Positions 1-12,218 are shown, counted from the stretch's first letter. The stretch is 64,000 bases of DNA from Hevea brasiliensis (GCF_030052815.1 NC_079504.1:56733502-56797501), one strand, 5' to 3'. The notes: generated from the sequence alone by a model not told the origin. Program-made: numbers and translations.

Positions 1-2078
1 AATTCTCAATTTTTGTGTGCTAGATTAGTCTAGCTTAAAGTCCTATTTCTCTTGGTTTTTAGCTTCTGGTCAAAGAAGAAAAATTGTAGCTCTATGTCTT
101 ATTGCACTCAAGGCAAAATTTCAGGTCTTTCTGAGTTGTATAGACCAAGATATGGTCAATTTACTAAAACTGGACAAATTGCACTAAAATGGCAACTTTA
201 GGTCATTTTTAGGTCATTTTTGGTTCTGGCAGTTTTTATACCCAAAATTGTGCAAGCTATTTGACTTTCTTATGGTCATTTTTAGGTTTTTGTGTCTTCA
301 TAAGAGTTGTAGCTCTAGGTCTAATCTATTCATGGTAAAAATTTCAGGTCATTTGGACTTGTTTTGAGTGAGTTATGGCCAAAACACTAACTGCTGCCCA
401 AATGGTCAATTTTCAGGCTTTCAAGGCACTAATTCAGATTTGGTCATTTTTCAAGTTACTTTTTGGACAAAATTTAGGCAACATTTCTGCACGAAATTTG
501 GCCTATTTGGTGTCTATTTTTACTCTCCATTGGCCTCATACCAATTGGGTCCATAATTTTGCACTTATAATCTAATTTAGGTATTGCCATCAATACACAA
601 CCTGCACAAGACACTTACACTTCCAATTTGACATTCCTTCTCCTCCTCATTACTTCATTATTCATGCATAGCACTTTTACAAATATTAAACACAATTCCA
701 GCAAGTATATTGGGTAGAACACTCAAGTGTTCAATGCACACAATACGCCATTCAAGTTCAACATTCACTTCCACCAAAATTCAACATATCTCAATATCAA
801 TATCACACATACACTTCCATATACTCATACCTCAATATCAATTACACATGCTGCCCACAATTTAACACTATCATATTTCATTAATAAACTTCATATTCAC
901 ACACAAATTAATGATATTATAGGCTACCAAACATGGCAGTTTGCCAAAGCATCAAGGTCCCATTTCAAACCCTTAATTCAAGCACTAACATGCACATCCT
1001 TGAATACTAACTTACTACATCTTCCCTTAGAGTTAATCAACCTATTTTCCCATCATTTACATGTAAACAACAAGTTAAACATTTTAACTTTCATGGCTGC
1101 CAAAATGGTATATCACCAATAATTCATCAAACCTCAACTTCTTCTATAATTCAACTACCCACAACCTTAGTTACACTTTCAATGAAACAAGAATTGAAAA
1201 TAACCACTTACCTCTTTTGGACTCCTTCAAAACTCCACCAAAACCTATCTTTCTTGTTCCCTAAGTGCTGCCCAAGGTGTGGTGGTCAAGTTTAATGAAG
1301 ACAAGTAGAAGAAATTTGGCTTGAACATAGGTGGAGTGTACCTTGCATGTGGGTGGCCATGGATGGACCTTGGGAGAATTTCGGCTGGTCTGGTTTCTGA
1401 AGGTTCAAGATGAAGTTTAACCTTCCCAAATGCTTAATAAGGTGTCCCATAATGTAAGTTAGTGGAGCACTAACTTTAGGAAATGGTTTATTTATTCAAA
1501 GTTTTCAAATTCCCACATTTACCTCATTTCTTTGACTATTTAATTTATGTATCACCATTTTAATTTTCATGATATTTCCAAGGTTTAATATCATTTATTT
1601 TCAATGGACATTTATGCCAAAAGGCATCTCGGGGTGTCAAATGACCACAATGTCCCAATTCAAATTGCATTCCCGATTTTTCGGTAACACTGAGTTTTGT
1701 AGTTTTCTCGATTTCTTATTTTTCTTTGTACTAATTAATTAATTTTTCATTGATATTTCTAATGACATTTATACTTCAATAAGTCTTTAATTATGTCTCG
1801 AAACTAAATTTCGAGGGTTCCTTGCAGTCCTGCGGTAGGCTATTACTGTAGTAACTTCCGTCACGATCACCCATCATTTGCGGTCTTTGGCTCATTTATC
1901 TTAGTTTCATTTCATTGCTATTATTTTTTCTTTATTTTTCTTGTATTTTCCTTTCTTGTATTTCATTATTTTATGTCTCCTTACTAACATTTAAATGTAG
2001 TTCTGGGCATCCTAGCTGTCCGGACAGACACTGGTCATCGGAATAGTAGAATGCACTACCGAACATAGGAGTGTTACA
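1..2078 (-). mobile_element. Right-hand part of a chromovirus-type LTR (L), cut by the window edge
   Basis: This non-coding stretch ends at 2071-2078 with GTGTTACA. Just inside that end, at about 2009-2060, is the CCGGAC...GACACTGGTCA block that also closes every other chromovirus LTR in this window, so it is an LTR in the same orientation (element on the minus strand). Two degenerate copies of the internal LTR module (TTGTAGCTCTA...ATTTCAGGTC...TATGGYCA) lie at about 85-180 and 307-420. The short open frames at 368-575 and 727-1122 lie inside LTR sequence and have no domain signature, so I read them as chance. Copia-1 coding sequence resumes at 2079, so the LTR is inserted in copia-1. Its left end and the left target-site copy are outside the window. 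Whether it is a solo LTR or part of a full element cannot be told. Confidence 0.8.
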
Positions 2079-3210
2079 TTTTGTATGTACCTGATACTTT
2101 TAAGAACATCATTTCTATATCTAGTTTGACTAGAATGGTTATGAATTTCAGTTCACAAATGATGTTTGTAATATTTATTTTGGAAATAAATATGTTAGCT
2201 CGGGTTATATGCATGATGGTCTTTATTATTTGGATAATAATTAAAAACACAAATTGAATGCAAGCAATCTAAAAGAATGCAATGCCATGATGAAAATCAA
2301 CTCAAGTTCAAAATATATTTGGCACTTAAGATTAGGTCATGTTGCAGAAGATAGGATTGCAAAACTGGAGAAAATGGGGATTTTATCCTCATTGGGTTCT
2401 GAACCTACTTCAACTTGTGAATCCTGCCTTCAGGGCAAAATGACTAGATCACCCTTTGTTGCACAAGGACTAAGAGCTGAAAATATTTTGGAGCTAATAC
2501 ATAGTGATGTATGTGGTCCATTTAAGGAAATGGCTAGAGGCGGTTTTCATTACTTTATTACTTTTACTGATGATAAATCAAGGTTTGGGCATTTGTATTT
2601 GATGAAATACAAACATGAATCCTTCAAAAAGTTCAAAGAATTAAATCTGAAGTAGAAAATCAAACAGGAAAAAGTATTAAAACTCTTCAATCAAATCGGT
2701 ACTCAATTTGATGAATGCTTGAAAGAGCATGACATTGTTTCCCAGCTGACTCCTCCAGGAACGCCACAGTTGAATGGTGTATTTGAAAGGAGAAATCGTA
2801 ACCTTTTAGATATGATACGTAGTATGATGAGCTATACTGATGTGCCAATCTCCTTTTGGGGATTTGCATTAGAATCAGCTTTGCATATTCTGAATAGGAT
2901 TCCATCAAAATTAGTTTCTTCCACACCTTATGAGATATGCCATTGAAGAAAACCAAGTCTTAAGCATGTTAAGATTTGGGGTTGTCTAGCTTATATAAAA
3001 AAGCTGAACACTGATAAATTGGAAACCAGATTAGAAAATGGTCGATTTGTTGGATATCGAAAAAAAAGTTTTGGATATTATTTTTATTTGCCTACATCAC
3101 AAAAGGTTGTGGTAAGCAGAGATGCCATATTTCTTGAACAATAGTTTATTAAAGAAGGAGGCAAAGGAATGCAAATAGAGTTAGAATTTGAGAATTCTAA
3201 CCAACCAACA
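2079..3210 (+). pseudogene. Copia-1 GAG-pre-integrase and integrase, broken
   Basis: From 2079 the reading frame starts with LYVPDTFKNIISIS, the junction between protease and GAG-pre-integrase in copia polyproteins. After a frameshift, 2254-2655 is open and carries the GAG-pre-integrase/zinc region (HLRLGHV, then CESCLQGK) followed by the first integrase aspartate in HSDVCGPF. The frame is lost at about 2645 by a one-base change. A short deletion near 2692-2700 removes the block that holds the second catalytic aspartate in copia-2 (RSDCGGEY). The third acidic residue is still visible in the 2719-2946 frame (NGVFERRNR). A stop follows at 2944-2946, and the C-terminal part continues to about 3150 as SFGYYFYLPTSQKVVVSRDA. 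It cannot encode a working integrase. Confidence 0.88.
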
Positions 3211-3216
3211 GATTAA

Positions 3217-4128
3217 ATGGATATAGATCCATCTAGTCAACCTACACTTATTAATGAAACATCTACAGTAATTCCTCGCAGATCAACCAGGATATCTCAC
3301 CCACCAGTGAGATATGGTTTTTTTCATGAAGACGAACAAGAGTTGTTTACTCATGAAGAAGTAGATCATGGAGATGATCCACTTACCTACGCAGAGGCTA
3401 TATCAGATATAGACTCTTCAAAATGGATTGAAGTTATGAAATCCGAAATTGATTCCATGTATAAGAATCAAGTTTGGGATCTTGTTGACCCACTTGAAGG
3501 TATTGTACCTATAGGGAATAAATGGGTCTTCAAGAAGAAAATTAGTCCTGATAGAAATGTAGAGACCTATAAAGCAAGGCTAGTACTGAAAGGGTTTCAC
3601 CAAAGGCAAGGAATCGACTATGAAGAGACTTTCTCTCTTGTTGCTACGCTTAAATCAATTAGGATTCTATTAGCAGTAGCTGTATACTATGATTATGAGA
3701 TTTGGCAGATGAATGCCAAAATAACTTTTCTCAATGGATACATTGAAGAAAACATTTTCATGGAACAACCTAGGGGTTTTGAATCCCAAGATGGTTCCAA
3801 GGTATGCAAGCTAAAGCGATCCATTTATGGGTTGAAACAAGCTTCGAGGAGTTGGAACATCCATTTTGATGAAGCCATTAAGTCATTTGGTTTTATAAAA
3901 AATGTGGATGAACCATGTGTATATAAGAAGGTTAGTGATAGTGCTATCACTTTCCTTGTCTTATATGTGGATGACAGTCTGTTAATAGGTAATAACATAG
4001 GTATGTTGATAACTGTCAAGGTATGGTTGTCAAATACATTCTCCATGAAAGACTTAGGGGAGACAACCTATATTCTTGGAATTCGCATCTATAGAGATAG
4101 AGCGAAAAGAATAATTAGTTTATCCTAA
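3217..4128 (+). pseudogene. Copia-1 reverse transcriptase (RVT_2), motif A aspartate changed
   Basis: This is the longest open frame of copia-1 (303 aa). Conserved copia RT blocks appear in order: RRSTRISHPPVRYG linker, NKWVFKKK, YKARLVLKGF, YGLKQASRSW, and the catalytic loop LYVDDSLLIG at about residues 249-258, followed by DLGETTYILGI. Motif A reads WQMNAKITFLNG, where the copia-2 copy and the family have WQMD; the metal-binding aspartate is replaced by asparagine. Motif C (YVDD) is intact. A TAA stop at 4126-4128 separates this frame from the RNase H frame, which would be continuous in a working element. The motif A change alone should abolish polymerase activity. Confidence 0.92.
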
Positions 4129-4137
4129 AGTCTATAT

Positions 4138-4857
4138 TTGGAAAAGGTGTTAAAGAGGTTTAACATGCTTAATTCTAAAAGAGGATTGTTACCAGTGAGA
4201 CATGGTATCCACCTTTCTAAAGAGATATCTCCAAAGATACCTGAAGAAAGAGATAAAATAGCCAGAATTCCTTATGCTTCGGCTATTGGAATTTTGATAT
4301 ATGCAATGATGTCTACTAGGCCAGATATTGTACATGCTATTAGTTTGACTAGCAGGTTTCAATCCAATCCAGGTTTGGAACACTGGATAGCTGTCAAGAA
4401 TAGCCTTAAGTACTTGAGAAGAACTAAGGATTTATTATTGATTTATGGAGGTAGTGACTTGCAATTAGATGGTTATACCAATTCTAATTTTCAATCAAAT
4501 GTCGATGATAGAAAGTCTAACTCTGGATTTGTGTTCATTTGTAATGGAGGTGCAGTCAGTTGGAAGAGTTCCAAATAGAGTACGACTGCTGATTCCACTA
4601 TAGAGGCTAAGTATATTGCTACATCAGAGGCTGTAAAAGAAGTTGTTTAGATAAGAAACCCCGTTCTCACTAGAAATCCAAACACATAAAAAGGTGCTAC
4701 CACATTATAAGAGAAATAGTTAGGCGAGACGATGTAGCCATGCAGAAAATAGCATCAGCTGAAAATCTAGCTGATCCATTCATGAAGCCTATGTCTCAAG
4801 CTCAGTTAGACCGATATCTTGGGAAGATGGGTCTAAGATATTATAATGAATGGTTCT
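4138..4857 (+). pseudogene. Copia-1 connection and RNase H domains, broken
   Basis: The frame 4138-4578 continues the polyprotein after the stop: LEKVLKRFNM, then YASAIGILIYAMMSTRPDI, the conserved YxxxIGxLxYxxxxTRPDI region of copia connection domains. The RNase H start reads DGYTNSNF, where the family has GYTDADW, so an acidic residue is lost. A TAG ends the frame at 4576-4578. Beyond it the conserved STTEAEY-type motif is seen as STIEAKY, again with an acidic residue lost, and another stop lies at about 4648. The tail (ADPFMKPMSQAQLDRYLGKMGLRYYNEW) runs to about 4857 and ends just before the 3' LTR. Confidence 0.88.
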
Positions 4858-4873
4858 AGTGCTAGTGAGAGAT

Positions 4874-6966
4874 TGTTAGTAGTATGCCCTAGAGCATATC
4901 ATTTAGTATGTATCTTGTACATATTTTATTAATAAAAGGCGATTTCACTTTTCCGTTTACATAATGCATTTATGTGTAATAGAAAAGGTCCATTGATATT
5001 TTGTTAGAAATTCTATTCTTAAGTTGTTAAGAATATGAGTGACAGTATTTCTAGCATAAAGTATCATAAATTGGTTTACAATTGAGGATACTTCACACAA
5101 GACATGACTTATCCAGAAAGATTGTATTCATGTTTGTTCCCAAGGTATTTATATGAAATACAAATAAGATGGAATGGTGAGTCTCGTGCCATATAATAAA
5201 CATGATAAGTAGGCCGAACCAGTGATGCATATGACAAGCATATGGAGTTTACTTTTGTCAATGCATTGTAATATATCATATAAGTGCATATAATATTTAG
5301 ACCTGAGACAATACAATTATCTAGTATATAGGTGGTTTGAGTTTGATACTGCTTTCATACTTATGCTGTGTATGGGTATATGGGCGTGTGTTGGTTCCTA
5401 CTAGTTATATATGGAGATAGGTGTTGATTAAGATGGAATCTGTTACCCTAAGTAAATAGGGATAAAGTCCTATGTTCATTTAATTGTTTTTGATGTTTTA
5501 AGTTCGTGGCCAGGATAGATAGATTTAGTCAGAAAATAGTTTCTGACAAGAAAATCTAATTAATCAAGAACTAAAATTAAAAGAGAAGATAATATTTATG
5601 GCAAATAGGGTTTGATATAAACCATGACTCCAGCTCGAATTGGGATTTTATAATAGAGAGATTCTAGTGCGTGGTAACATATGAGTGTGGGTTCATTTAA
5701 AGTATTCCTTGTTGCTGATTAGGTGGCCATGGCACGCTATGCTAGGTGTCAACCATGGTCTATGAGATGCCTAAAATGATTAAGAGAAATCATTTATAGT
5801 AATAAAGAGTTCTGATGATATTAAGAGTTAATATCATATCTCATTGCCAATTAGTGATGAGCCTAGTAATTCACACACATACATAAGATAATCACCAAGT
5901 AAAATGTGATTTAATTGATTAATTAAAGAGTTTAATTAATTAATTAAATAGTTTTGATTTGCAATTAGATTGCAAAGTCCCTGGCATGACTTGAAACCAA
6001 ATCTAGGTTATTGGATGTATAGTATAAGTTAAATTTTATATTTAAAGTGTTTAAATATGAATTTAATTGTGAGAAATTAATTAATAGAGATTAATTAATT
6101 AATTTATAAATGATATAAATTGATTTGAAGATGAGAAATAATGATTTTGGATTGAGAACTCAAAATTACAACATAAGGGTAATTTGGTCATTTCACATGA
6201 TGACATGTGGCACCATGAGATGGTGGCACATGGCATCATATACGTTTGCCATTTGTCTTCCTATCATGCAAGGTGATCAAAGTCAAGATTAAGTCTAGCT
6301 TTGACACTTGGCTTAATGTGATTAGGTCAATTAAAAATAAGATGCAATGTGGTGGTGACATGTGGCATAGGGTTTGAGTGACTTAATGACCTAATTATAA
6401 AAGGGAAAAGTAAGAAGAACAAAAACAACATTCTCTCTTCCTCAAGGTGGTGGCACCTCTTTCTCCCTCTCCTCTCTTCATCTTTTCTCATCAATTCAAG
6501 GAGAATCACTCCATTCCCTTTGAATTAAAATTGTTAGAAATTGTTTCTAGTGTCCTATAAACACATACAACCTCTCTAAAGGTAAGAACCTAATTTATAA
6601 TTGGTTGGCAAGGCTTGAGAAGCAAATTGGGGGCTACCCATTGGTGATCTTGGTGTGGATAAGCTAGAGGGACAACACTTGGGGTCCCAGGTGCTTCCTA
6701 AAGGTGCCAATCACATTCATAGTGCATCAAAGAGGTTAGCGCTCTAACTCCTCTTTTAAACTAGGGTTTAAATGAATTAATTTGTTAATTCACAATCTTG
6801 AATGACAAACATAGATCGTAATACATATTAAAAGTGTTTTAATATGAAATTAAACATTGAAATTAATTAGTCACATAAGAGATGTGGTATGATGCATATA
6901 ACCCTAGAAGAAAATTTTTGAAATTCAATGCTCTAATGAACTAATTTTCATGCTTCTGCTCCTTCA
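4874..6966 (+). mobile_element. Copia-1 3' LTR (2093 bp)
   Basis: It begins TGTTAGTAGTATGCCC at 4874, right after a purine-rich stretch (GTGAGAGA, 4865-4872) that would serve as polypurine tract. It ends GCTCCTTCA at 6966. The same ends bound the copia-2 3' LTR at 43862-45971 (2110 bp), and the copia-2 5' LTR also ends in CTCCTTCA followed by a primer-binding site. AT-rich inverted runs of TTAATTAATTAA lie at about 5920-5950 and 6080-6110. The short open frame 6327-6509 on the minus strand lies wholly inside the LTR and is judged spurious. Confidence 0.92.
6396..6403 (+). promoter_or_regulatory. Candidate TATA box of the copia LTR promoter
   Basis: TATAAAAG is at 6396-6403 within the copia-1 LTR. 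The equivalent position in the copia-2 LTRs reads TATATAAG (about 21883-21890 and 45395-45402). About 150-190 bp upstream is a conserved cluster of ACATGTGGCA and CACATGGCA E-box-like motifs (6202-6235). TTGAC-containing W-box-like sequence occurs at about 6299. Conservation of the TATA sequence across three LTR copies supports it as the core promoter; transcription start is not determinable here. Confidence 0.6.
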
Positions 6967-8604
6967 GGTGCTTCATTCCTCTGAAAGAGCAACAGTCTCA
7001 TAGTCTTCCAGCTTTCTTTTCTTCAAAAGAATTTTTTTAAGGAACTTGATGAAGGATGGCATTTGAGAAAAGCTTCTGTAAAAGGAATGTTGATTTCCAA
7101 AGAAATTTCAAGTGGTTATCCAGTTTAGCCTTCTGGAATCTCTGGGGAAAAGGTAGAGGAGGTTGATATGGCTCTGGTAGCTTTTTCTTCTTCTTGATTT
7201 CCTCCTCCTGCTCCTTTTTAGCTTCTTATTCTTTCTCCTCTGTTTGGTTTTCAGGTTCATCAAGGGTTTGTTCAGTTGATTTTTCATATGATGGTTATTT
7301 TTCTAATGTTTTACTGCTCCTCAAGGTAACTGCCTTACAATGCTCTTTAGGGTTCATTTCTAGTTGACTTGGCAATTTACCAGCAGCCTCACTTGAAGAA
7401 CTTGCCTGCTGAGCAATTTGATTTTTAAGCATCTTGTTGTGGGTGGCGAGTTAGTCCATTCTGGAAGCTAACTGCTTTTTCATTTCGTTTTGCTATTATT
7501 GGGCTACTAGGAAGCCCTCCATCATGGATTACAAAGTCAACTTTGGTTCAGGCTATTGAGATTGAGGAGCTAGCGGTGGCTGTGCAAAGTTTTGTCTTTT
7601 ATTCTGAAATCCTGGGGGTGCTGGTGGTCTGTACCCTTGCTATTTGTTCATGGCCTGATTCTGCGAGTTGGACCACGAGAAGTTAGGGTGGTTTCTCCAT
7701 CTAAGGTTATAGGTATTTGAGTATGGATTGTTAAGCTACCTCTGGTTGAAGTTTCCTCCGTTATTCACATAGTTCAATTGTTCCATAGAGGGTTCATTGT
7801 AATTTTTGCATTCTGAAGTCATACACCCTCCTCCGCAGTTGTCACAGTGTTAATTATTCATCCCTACGGCATTCGCTTGCATTCTATCAAGCCTTTTTGT
7901 GAGCTAGTCAAACTAAGCGTTTATCATGCTTAGGGCATCTACTTCCAGGATCCCTGCTATTCTTCTTATGTTTCCCCTTTCATTTGATCACTTGTAGTTG
8001 CGATAAGTGACCCTCTCCAGAAGTTCAAGTGCTTGTGCTACTGTTTTCTCCATTAGGTCACCTTCTGCTGCTGAATCTACTATGCTCCTTATAGAGGGCA
8101 GTAGCCCATTATAGAAATTCTAAACTAGGAGCCAATCCCCTATGCCATGGTGTAGACATTCCCTCTGTAGGTCTTTATATCTCTCCCATGCGTTATATTG
8201 AGTTCAACCCTCAACTTTACAGTCTTAGTGGGTGGGAAATAACTTGCCAAAAAAGATTGTGAGAGGTCTTCCCAAGTGGTGAATGTTCAAGCTGGTTGTG
8301 AAAGTAACCACTTCCTTGCTCTATCTCGAAGGGAGAATGGGAATGCTCTGAGTCTTATAGCTTGATCAGAGACTCCATTCATCTTGAATGTGTAACATAG
8401 GGTAAGAAAGCATTGGAAGTGGTAGTGTGGATCTTCTGTAGGTGAACCTCCAAACTGGGTCTGTTGAATCATTTGGAGCTATGCTGGTTTTAATTCAAAG
8501 TTATTGGCCTCCACTATAAGTCTCGTAACACTGGGCTGAAATCCTTATATAAATGGAGCTTCGTAGTCCCTCAGGAGCCTTGGTCTATTGTTGTAATCAG
8601 CCAT
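6967..8604 (-). pseudogene. Element T gag (Athila/Tat-like gypsy), broken and interrupted at both ends
   Basis: Read on the minus strand, a start codon at 8602-8604 opens MADYNNRPRLLRDYEAPF, typical of the gag N-terminus of plant Athila/Tat elements. The 8472-8287 frame carries the diagnostic core QTQFGGSPTEDPHYH...FLTLCYTFKMNGVSDQAIRLR..FPFSLRDRARKWL. Around 7850-7800 a short zinc knuckle starts HCDNCGGG, followed by SECKNYNEPSMEQLNYVNN, and then a Q/P-rich tail that fades by 6967. Many stops break the frame. The left end abuts the copia-1 LTR (6966). Upstream of the start codon the element is split by chromovirus B, whose target-site duplication sits at 8632-8636. This capsid-type protein would have packaged T RNA. 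Confidence 0.88.
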
Positions 8605-8631
8605 GATGGGAGTTTCTAGATTTCCCTGATT

Positions 8632-8636
8632 TTGTT
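8632..8636. repeat. Target-site duplication of element B, left copy (TTGTT)
   Basis: TTGTT directly precedes the B LTR start TGTCACACC at 8637. The identical TTGTT follows the other LTR at 18538-18542. A five-base duplication is what gypsy integrases make. Confidence 0.92.
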
Positions 8637-11600
8637 TGTCACACCCTACTCCTCGTAAGATGTAACATGTTCCCGTAGTACACCTAATGAATTGCCGTAC
8701 TTCACCTACTGGTAACCCATTAAATATACTACAAGGGATTTTAAAACAATTTTCATTCATTTTAAAATTAGTGGGTAAAATTTTTTTAAATTTTAAAAAT
8801 CTTTATTTAAAGTCCAAACATAAATTAAATTCTTAGGTATTTAAAATCTCCGCAATTTTTACAAAAATTTTGGCAGAGTTCTGTTTGTATTTTGAGAAAA
8901 CAGCTCTTCAAAACCTGAAAATAGAAACACTCCCAATATATTTCTCAATCACAACTCCATTTGCAACTACCAAACTTCAAATCAACAGCAATAGTAACAC
9001 TTTAATTCAAAATCCCAATTTCAAATCAAGAAGTAATATTTCAAAACATTTCATAACTCCTGTACATTGCATTTTAAATCATTGATTTACAATCATAAGT
9101 TAATTTACAGATGCAAAATCTCAAAAATAATATTATTACAATTTTATCTGTACAACTGCTCAAATTACAGAGATACATATGCATACTATCATATTTACAT
9201 CAAACTAAACTACCAGGGTATAGACAAATACCCGTACAAAAATTCTTCAATTGTGCTCTTCTCTAACTATAGCAGCTCGCTCTGCTGCTATGTTCTTTTC
9301 CCTATCTGCGACAGCAAGCTAAAGCTATCGTTGAGTATATAAATACTCAGTGGTGCACAATAAAGCATAAAATGCAAAATATAAAATATTTATAAACAAA
9401 TCGTCATTCAAAAATCTCATAATCGCATTTCACAATTTTTTTTTTCAAATCACATTTATAACAAATCATAATTTTCAAAGCTTAATACAGCACAACTTGA
9501 TCAAACAATTTAATGAACATAGTGTTGCCAAACAACAACACAACTTAGGCTATGACACAAAATTTTCGAACATGTCGTGTGTACATCACGACAAGGCATA
9601 CTCTCCCTACTAATCGAAATCAATGAGGGAGGTGGCTAGCTAGATAATGAGTACTCATCTAAACTCGCCCCTCAGACTAGAAAGCTAGAGAGGGAGGAAA
9701 GTGATCAAATATCAAACTCACCCCACAAGTGGAGGAGGAACATATTAATATTGTCATGCCAAGTGTGAATTAAAAACAATTTAAATCAAGTTATTCAAAT
9801 ATTTTATACAATTCACAAATCATACTTCATTTTAAACTTTTCATTTACAAAGGAGGCAACACACTATTTTTCAAATAATATTTTCAAAGCCATAACAATC
9901 AAAATTATCCACAACATTTATTTCAAGAATTGTCAAGTAGAAATAAAGAATTTTAAGTTTATTGTGCACAAACCTGACGTGAGTCGCCTCTAGGCCTTGA
10001 CTCAGTACCTTATACCTTTCTGGTCTTTTTCAACTGAAACACAAAATTTATAGTGTTTCAGTATCTTATTTCACAATAAATCCAATAATTAATTCATAAA
10101 TACTTAATTTTAGCCCAAATATACTTAAACTAACATTCTTGAAATTTTTCATTTTGGAGTTACTATTCATGGTACTATTCAAGTCAATTTGTTGACTTTC
10201 TAAGGCTTAATAGGTATGGGAATTCCAACTTCACCTACATACCACATTTTGGTCACTAAATTTGTTTGTTTTGGTTGTTTACTCAAATTCTAAGTCTTTT
10301 AGGCAAATTTGCAAATTTTCAGTTTTGGTGTCTTGAGTTGCACTATTCCATTGGTCATTTTACTGTTAGAATTTGGCAAAACTTTCTTCATAGAAAATGT
10401 TCCATATTATCTTAAGTTTATTCTCATTTTTGAATCATTCCAATTGGAGTTTTGTAGCTCAAGTTATAGCCATTTGAACCATGGCTGCCGGATTGGACTT
10501 AACCCAGATTTTGTGGCAAATTTTGGTTCTGGCAGTTTCAGGTCACCAAATTGGGGTGGCCAAATGACTTGGTTAGTGGCATAATTTGGTTTAGTGTTCT
10601 GCATGAAAGTTTTAGGTCTATATCTCATCTGTCCACTGGTAAAATTTCAGGTCATTTAGACCTGCCTAGCTCAAGTTATGGCCAAATGAACAAATACTAT
10701 TCATTTGGTCAGTTTGTGCAGGGCAGACTAAGATTTTCCGAGTTTGGTCAATTTATTCACTAAGTTTTGGTCACTTTTTGGGCATACTTTCTAAATGAAA
10801 ATTGTGTAATTTAGTGTTTATTTTCATTCTCAATTGGTCTCATACCAATTGGACTTGTAAATTTTCATTTTTGCTCCCTCAAAGGTAACTTGGTCAGGCT
10901 GCCAGCAGCATAACCACACTCAATCCGAATTTGCTTTTGATTCAAACACTCCTAACACACCTCATTATGTCACAATTGACCATTTTTCACCTCAAACTAG
11001 GTCAACCACATCATTTCACCATTTCTCCACATTTTTTCCTCTAAACCCTAGGTGTCCAAAACCCTAACTCACTAAATTGTTGCATTTAACCCATTCAATG
11101 CATTTAATCATAATTATTCAACACAATTAAGCTCACACACACTTTCAAATCCACCAAATTCATGCATACATATATCAAAACCCTAGTTGACCAAATTTTC
11201 CTCTAGTCCTCCAACAATTAATTTCTATTTGATTTTACACAATTTCTAAGTTATTTTCACTTGTTCAATGTTAATTCTATAAGCATAAATCAATTTAAGC
11301 ATAAATCAATGTTACCTCATATGGAGCTTTTTCTATCTTCTCAAACTCCCCAATTTTCCTTTCTTTTTCACTTTCAATCTTCAAATCAAGACCCAAGGAC
11401 AAGTTTTAACCAAGGAAACCTCAAAATCTATGGCTGAATTTTGGTTTAGAAAGCTTTAAAACAAGCTTTCATGGTGGAAAAAATGGAAGAGATGAGAAAG
11501 GGAAGAGAGAGTGGGCGCCACATATGAAGAAAGAAGAAGAAAATTGATTTTTCTTTCTTTTTTTTAAGTAGTTTATGCCATTAAAAATTGCTTTTGACTT

Positions 11601-12218
11601 GGTCAATTATGTAGGGAAATTAAAATTATATTTTGACATCATGATGATGTCATCCAAGTGATGTAAATAAACTTTTTCAATTTTCTTTTTCTTTGGTATT
11701 TATTTTTCCATTAATTCTTTAATTTAATTCTTGATCCCGAAATTTTCTTTTCTCTGATTTTATTTGACAGTTAAGTCAGGAGTCAGCTCTCGGGGTCAAT
11801 TGACCAAATTGCCCCTCACCGGTTCAACCCAGCTTGCAAATAATTCAATATTTCTTTTAGCTCCCTGACCTAATTATTTGACTGGCTTAACAATTTTTTT
11901 TCATGATTTTCTCTTTTCTACTATGTTCGTAATGGTCCTAAGGACCGCGGCATCAAATTTTACGATTCGAAATTTGAGTTTAAATCGACTTCACAGTCGT
12001 TCCTGAGAAGGTCACCCATCGCTGTGGCTCTCGGCTCGTTTAACTTCTTATGTTCTTCTTTTTCTTATTTATACTTAACTAATTGACAAATACTAATTAT
12101 TTGTGTTCAGGGCTTATCTAGTTGTCTTAAGTGTGGTTCTAATTCTCTTAATTGTCCGGACTGACACTGATCACCGGAATAGTGAAATATACTAGGCTAT
12201 ACAAATAGGGGTGTTACA
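8637..12218 (-). mobile_element. Element B 3' LTR (3582 bp)
   Basis: It runs from TGTCACACC (8637) to GTGTTACA (12218) on the plus strand. It is direct-repeat identical in layout to 14954-18537, at roughly 94-96% by eye in the stretches I compared. It carries the conserved hairpin at 9331-9350, the shared terminal block at about 12153-12218, and the degenerate LTR modules between about 10380 and 10870. The open frames reported at 8870-9342 and 10309-10763 recur in the other LTR copy and lack any domain; they are LTR sequence, not genes. Confidence 0.95.
9332..9349 (-). other. Conserved LTR hairpin (B copy); equivalents in all complete chromovirus LTRs
   Basis: The plus-strand arms TGAGTAT and ATACTCA surround an ATAA loop, followed by GTGGTGCACAATAAA. 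Equivalents: 15647-15666 (B), 31775-31794 and 40302-40321 (A; arms CTGAGTAT/ATACTCAG), 24712-24729 (S), 47055-47072 (LTR1), 48338-48355 (LTR2), and 49710-49727 and 57633-57650 (C), the last five with arms CTAAGCA/TGCTTAG. The position is about 620-740 bases from the LTR 3' end. The transcribed (minus) strand has an AT-rich, TATA-like stretch just upstream, so the hairpin may lie near the start of the RNA; this is inference. Confidence 0.8.

Larger units (their letters stand above)
2079..6966 (+). mobile_element. Copia-1, degraded Ty1/copia retrotransposon (3' part)
   Basis: The plus-strand order is protease/GAG-pre-integrase tail, integrase, reverse transcriptase, RNase H, 3' LTR. This order (integrase before RT) defines Ty1/copia. 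The 5' LTR, gag and most of the protease lie left of the L insertion and outside the window. The 3' LTR is 4874-6966. Copia-1 is closely related to copia-2 (20997-45971): the two align through pol and the LTR. At 6966/6967 it meets Athila-like gag sequence, so it was inserted into element T. Every open frame carries stops or frameshifts, so it is dead. Confidence 0.9.

Noticed and set aside
727..1122. 131-aa open frame with many N, H and T residues
   Set aside because: It lies inside LTR L, is low-complexity translation of AT-rich DNA, and has no domain or conserved partner.
5920..6110. TTAATTAA palindromes as a possible MITE
   Set aside because: They are AT-rich runs present in every copia LTR copy here, without terminal inverted repeats or a target duplication.
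8287..8472. Possible host gene fragment captured by an element
   Set aside because: The residues match Athila/Tat-type gag, in keeping with the neighbouring zinc knuckle and the tRNA-Asp-like primer site.
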